The notes below the pieces were generated by a model, which saw only the letters and a program-made list of their open reading frames with translations, was not told where the DNA came from and searched no databases. The translations under genes were made by a program, and so were the position numbers. A DNA stretch of 64,000 nt, taken from positions 10,788,001-10,852,000 of the forward strand of contig JAILWY010000023.1 in the NCBI GenBank assembly GCA_022113835.1, in the 5' to 3' direction. How positions within the stretch are numbered: the first letter of the stretch is position 1; each line of letters starts with the position of its first letter. This stretch comes from Atopsyche davidsoni (Eukaryota > Arthropoda > Insecta > Trichoptera > Hydrobiosidae). This document shows, in pieces, positions 61,350-64,000 of the stretch.

Positions 61350-64000
61350 GTGAGACGCCGCCCGCAGCCGACATACCTCGGCCGCCCCACAGTAAACATG
61401 GCTTGCCTTTCGTTCGTTTTTATCATTTATGTTTTTAGACCAGAGAACTTTCAAGCGTATTTTTGATATTACAATCTGTTTTTATTCGTCATTATTTTTT
61501 AACGTTTTAAATTATGTATAAAAAATACATTTGTGCCAATTTTAAATTCTGGTGGTGACAGATTTGACAAGTAAAAATTAATTTGACTTAAAGATTTAAA
61601 ATGAATCATCAAAACACTCAATTATCTAAACACAAGTCACATAGTTTTTTACATAAATATATATTTTTTAAATTTTATTACTCTAATGCCTAACTCAAAT
61701 ATTTAATTCCGATACGAAATGACTCAATATCATTTATATCGCATTGTTTTGTATGTTAAAATCAAATTAAATGATATTTTTACAACCACAAACTGTTCCG
61801 TCTCCGGTCTGAAAACATATGCTTAGATATACAAAAGTAATTTTAAAATATACATTTTGTTTTTTCTTCAAGTGTCGGTATACAACATAACATCATTCGT
61901 TAAAGATCTTTTAATTGGTTTATCAAGATTTGTATCACGATAAATATTGCATAAGTCAATAAATTCGACGTTATCAACTATCGATTCGTATCTTTAAATG
62001 GATTTATTAGATACTCTTTAGAGATTAATATAACACAGATATTATAAATGTACCTACTTCTTAGTTTGTGGTTGTGCAATATTAACGAGTTCTTTAGAAG
62101 CAAGTTATAGACCTGTTTTGAAGCTGTGTATTCATGAACCTTTTCAGAATAATTATTTAATCTTTCTATCTCACTCTATAAGAATTTTAAATTGATATTT
62201 TTATTTAAAAAGTATTCCTTATTCATGGTGTATTTTATTGTAACGATTTTTACCGATAAAATACTCCCGGTTTCATTAAAATCTGAGAAACTCTATTCAA
62301 TGGTCGCTCTACATTTCTCTTGTATGAAAAGACATCAACGCTAGAGTATTCACAAAACCGTTGATGCCCCGAATATTTTATAACTCGCTAAACCTGTCGC
62401 CTGAGTCGATTTTTTTCTCAGGCACTGAGATATGTCTAATTTATGCAAACTTGTAATTTTCTGCCGTGTACAGTGTGTTGTTTTAATTAATTTTAACATA
62501 TTAATAGTAAACATTCTCCGGTGGTCGGTGTCTCTAAAAAAACTGAACACAACGGATATAAGCGAAACATTTCTTTTGTGACTCCATCCCTTTCCATGAT
62601 AGTACATAATTTATGTTTTATAATATTTTAACGTTTTGGTTTTGTAGAAATAGACACACGTAGGCTCTTGCATATATTGTGCTGCGATGAAGAAACAATG
62701 TATACTTAATAATTTATTGCTCTGAGTTGCCGCACATAGGAAATATTTCTTCGCTCTTTCTTGGGTCTCTACAAAACATAGCTTTGTATTTGGAAGGTGA
62801 AACAACAACTGTGCAAACAGAGTGTCAGGCTGCGCGGCGCGCCGGCTCCTCCTCCCCCGGAGCCTCGGCGTACAATTTCCTGCGAGTGTTACCACACCGC
62901 CTGTCGTGACTGGCCAGGGGTGCATCGGGTACTTAATTTGTACCGCACTAAATTAAAATTAGTGTGAAAATAATTTCTGCCTAATATTTTGCTGTACCAA
63001 GTCAGATTTATATTTTCCACGTTTATCTATTAACTGTACATTAAAAGAAAATCAGTGTTTCGATTGGTAGTATTGTTTGATTATGCAGTATGCGTGCTTC
63101 AAAATACGCTTAGTGTCAAAAGTTAACTGAGATAAAAATATGCGTGTTAAAGAATACAACGAAATATAAAAACAAAGCGACGCTTAAGTACAACATACAA
63201 ACGCCGGTATATTCAAATTAGTACTACAATAAACAGACAGGAAAACGTTCAGAAATTCTCAAGTAATACGATATTATGTTAAGTAAGTCAATAACTGAGT
63301 GCGGCTCGCCTGCACGTGACTCGGCCGAAGTACTTGCACGGAGCGAGGCGGAGAGTGCGGCCTGCTGTCTGTTTCATAAGCCGTGTGCTGCACCGCCAGA
63401 CTGCATTTTCTATTATTAAACTCATACTTGTCTGCCCAGCATTACTCCACACTTCCCATCAAGAGCAAATTTTATTATTTTTGCCGACGAGAACATAGAT
63501 CGAGAACAACAATATTAGCAACGGTGTTGCGGAACGAAGCCATTTGAGTTGCAACTATCGAGATCAAATATCTGGACGGTTTGAAGAAGTACTTTTTGTT
63601 GATTGGAAAACAGTAACTATTCTGTTTAACTCGGATCAACGCGGTTATGTTCGATATTTACTACGAGTACCTATACGGTACTTGCAAATATTTTTATGTG
63701 TTAAATTGTTGCAACATGTGGTGAAAATAATACAAGCTATATTCAGCTGATCCAATTCTGCGTCTCGCTCTCCACTCGCGGCTTGGCCGTGCTTCCCCGC
63801 TGAAGATTTACAGTCCTTGAATATTAAATGGCCGTTCCCGTCACATTATTTCCGTTTCTACACAAAATAAATTTACATTTTCTAGAATCCCGAATGGATA
63901 TAATGTGTTTTATGTTGCCATTTCTATTTTGTATTTTAGTTACATATGTTGCTGGCTTTAATGTTTCAAATATTGTAATGTTTTATATCTAAGTACGTAC
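61350..64000. other. Probable first intron with small GC-rich islands
   Basis: No further exon of the 61259 gene was found before the end of the window. Islands at 62800-62940, 63290-63400 and 63740-63840 have opposing or short open frames and no splice-consistent coding signal. The remainder is AT-rich. Confidence 0.45.

Noticed and set aside
61069..61426. Minus-strand frames of 101 and 83 codons
   Set aside because: They run opposite the + strand exon at 61259-61349 and mirror its codon bias.
1..64000. CRISPR array, prophage, toxin or defence island
   Set aside because: No regularly spaced repeats, cas or phage genes, operons or ribosome-binding sites; the DNA is eukaryotic with introns and transposons.

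Overview
The window looks like nuclear DNA of an insect, most probably a moth or butterfly. It is strongly AT-rich, with long non-coding stretches, small GC-rich islands, a cecropia-type mariner, tRNA-derived SINE sequence and a nuclear copy of a mitochondrial COX2 fragment. The order-level assignment is inference from these traits. No bacterial or viral gene set, rRNA gene, functional tRNA gene or CRISPR array was found.

Coding content is sparse. Two exon groups on the + strand are well supported by G/C-ending codons and good splice sites: 36058-36215 with 36530-36597, and 61259-61349. A weaker candidate first exon ends at 2734 beside a GC-rich promoter-like region. The exons at 2734, 36597 and 61349 all end in phase 1 with a G, so they could be alternative 5' exons of one long gene whose common body lies to the right of the window. 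I could not name that gene.

Mobile and repetitive DNA is the clearest content. From left to right it comprises: the COX2 pseudogene fragment at 1555-1720, abutted by a pogo/Tigger-like MITE at 1733-2084; a perfect 20-bp palindrome at 778-820; a GC-rich minisatellite at 2323-2441; a complete-length mariner at 19842-21115 with matching inverted repeats and TA duplications but a broken reading frame; a (TA)37 microsatellite; a 25-nt tandem repeat at 27519-27590; a SINE-like head at 45605-45840; and a nest of inverted repeats at 57186-59711. That nest holds a foldback element and a tRNA-like sequence whose 3' half is duplicated as a perfect 24-bp palindrome.

The rest is AT-rich spacer or intron, broken by GC-rich islands of 100-400 bp. 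Some carry recognisable factor-site words (forkhead, Sox, E-box, TCF, Runt, homeodomain), the pattern expected of conserved enhancers in the large introns or flanks of a regulated gene. That reading needs cross-species alignment. No complete new biological system could be demonstrated. The most unusual structures are the nested inverted repeats at 57-60 kb and the possible multi-promoter gene.
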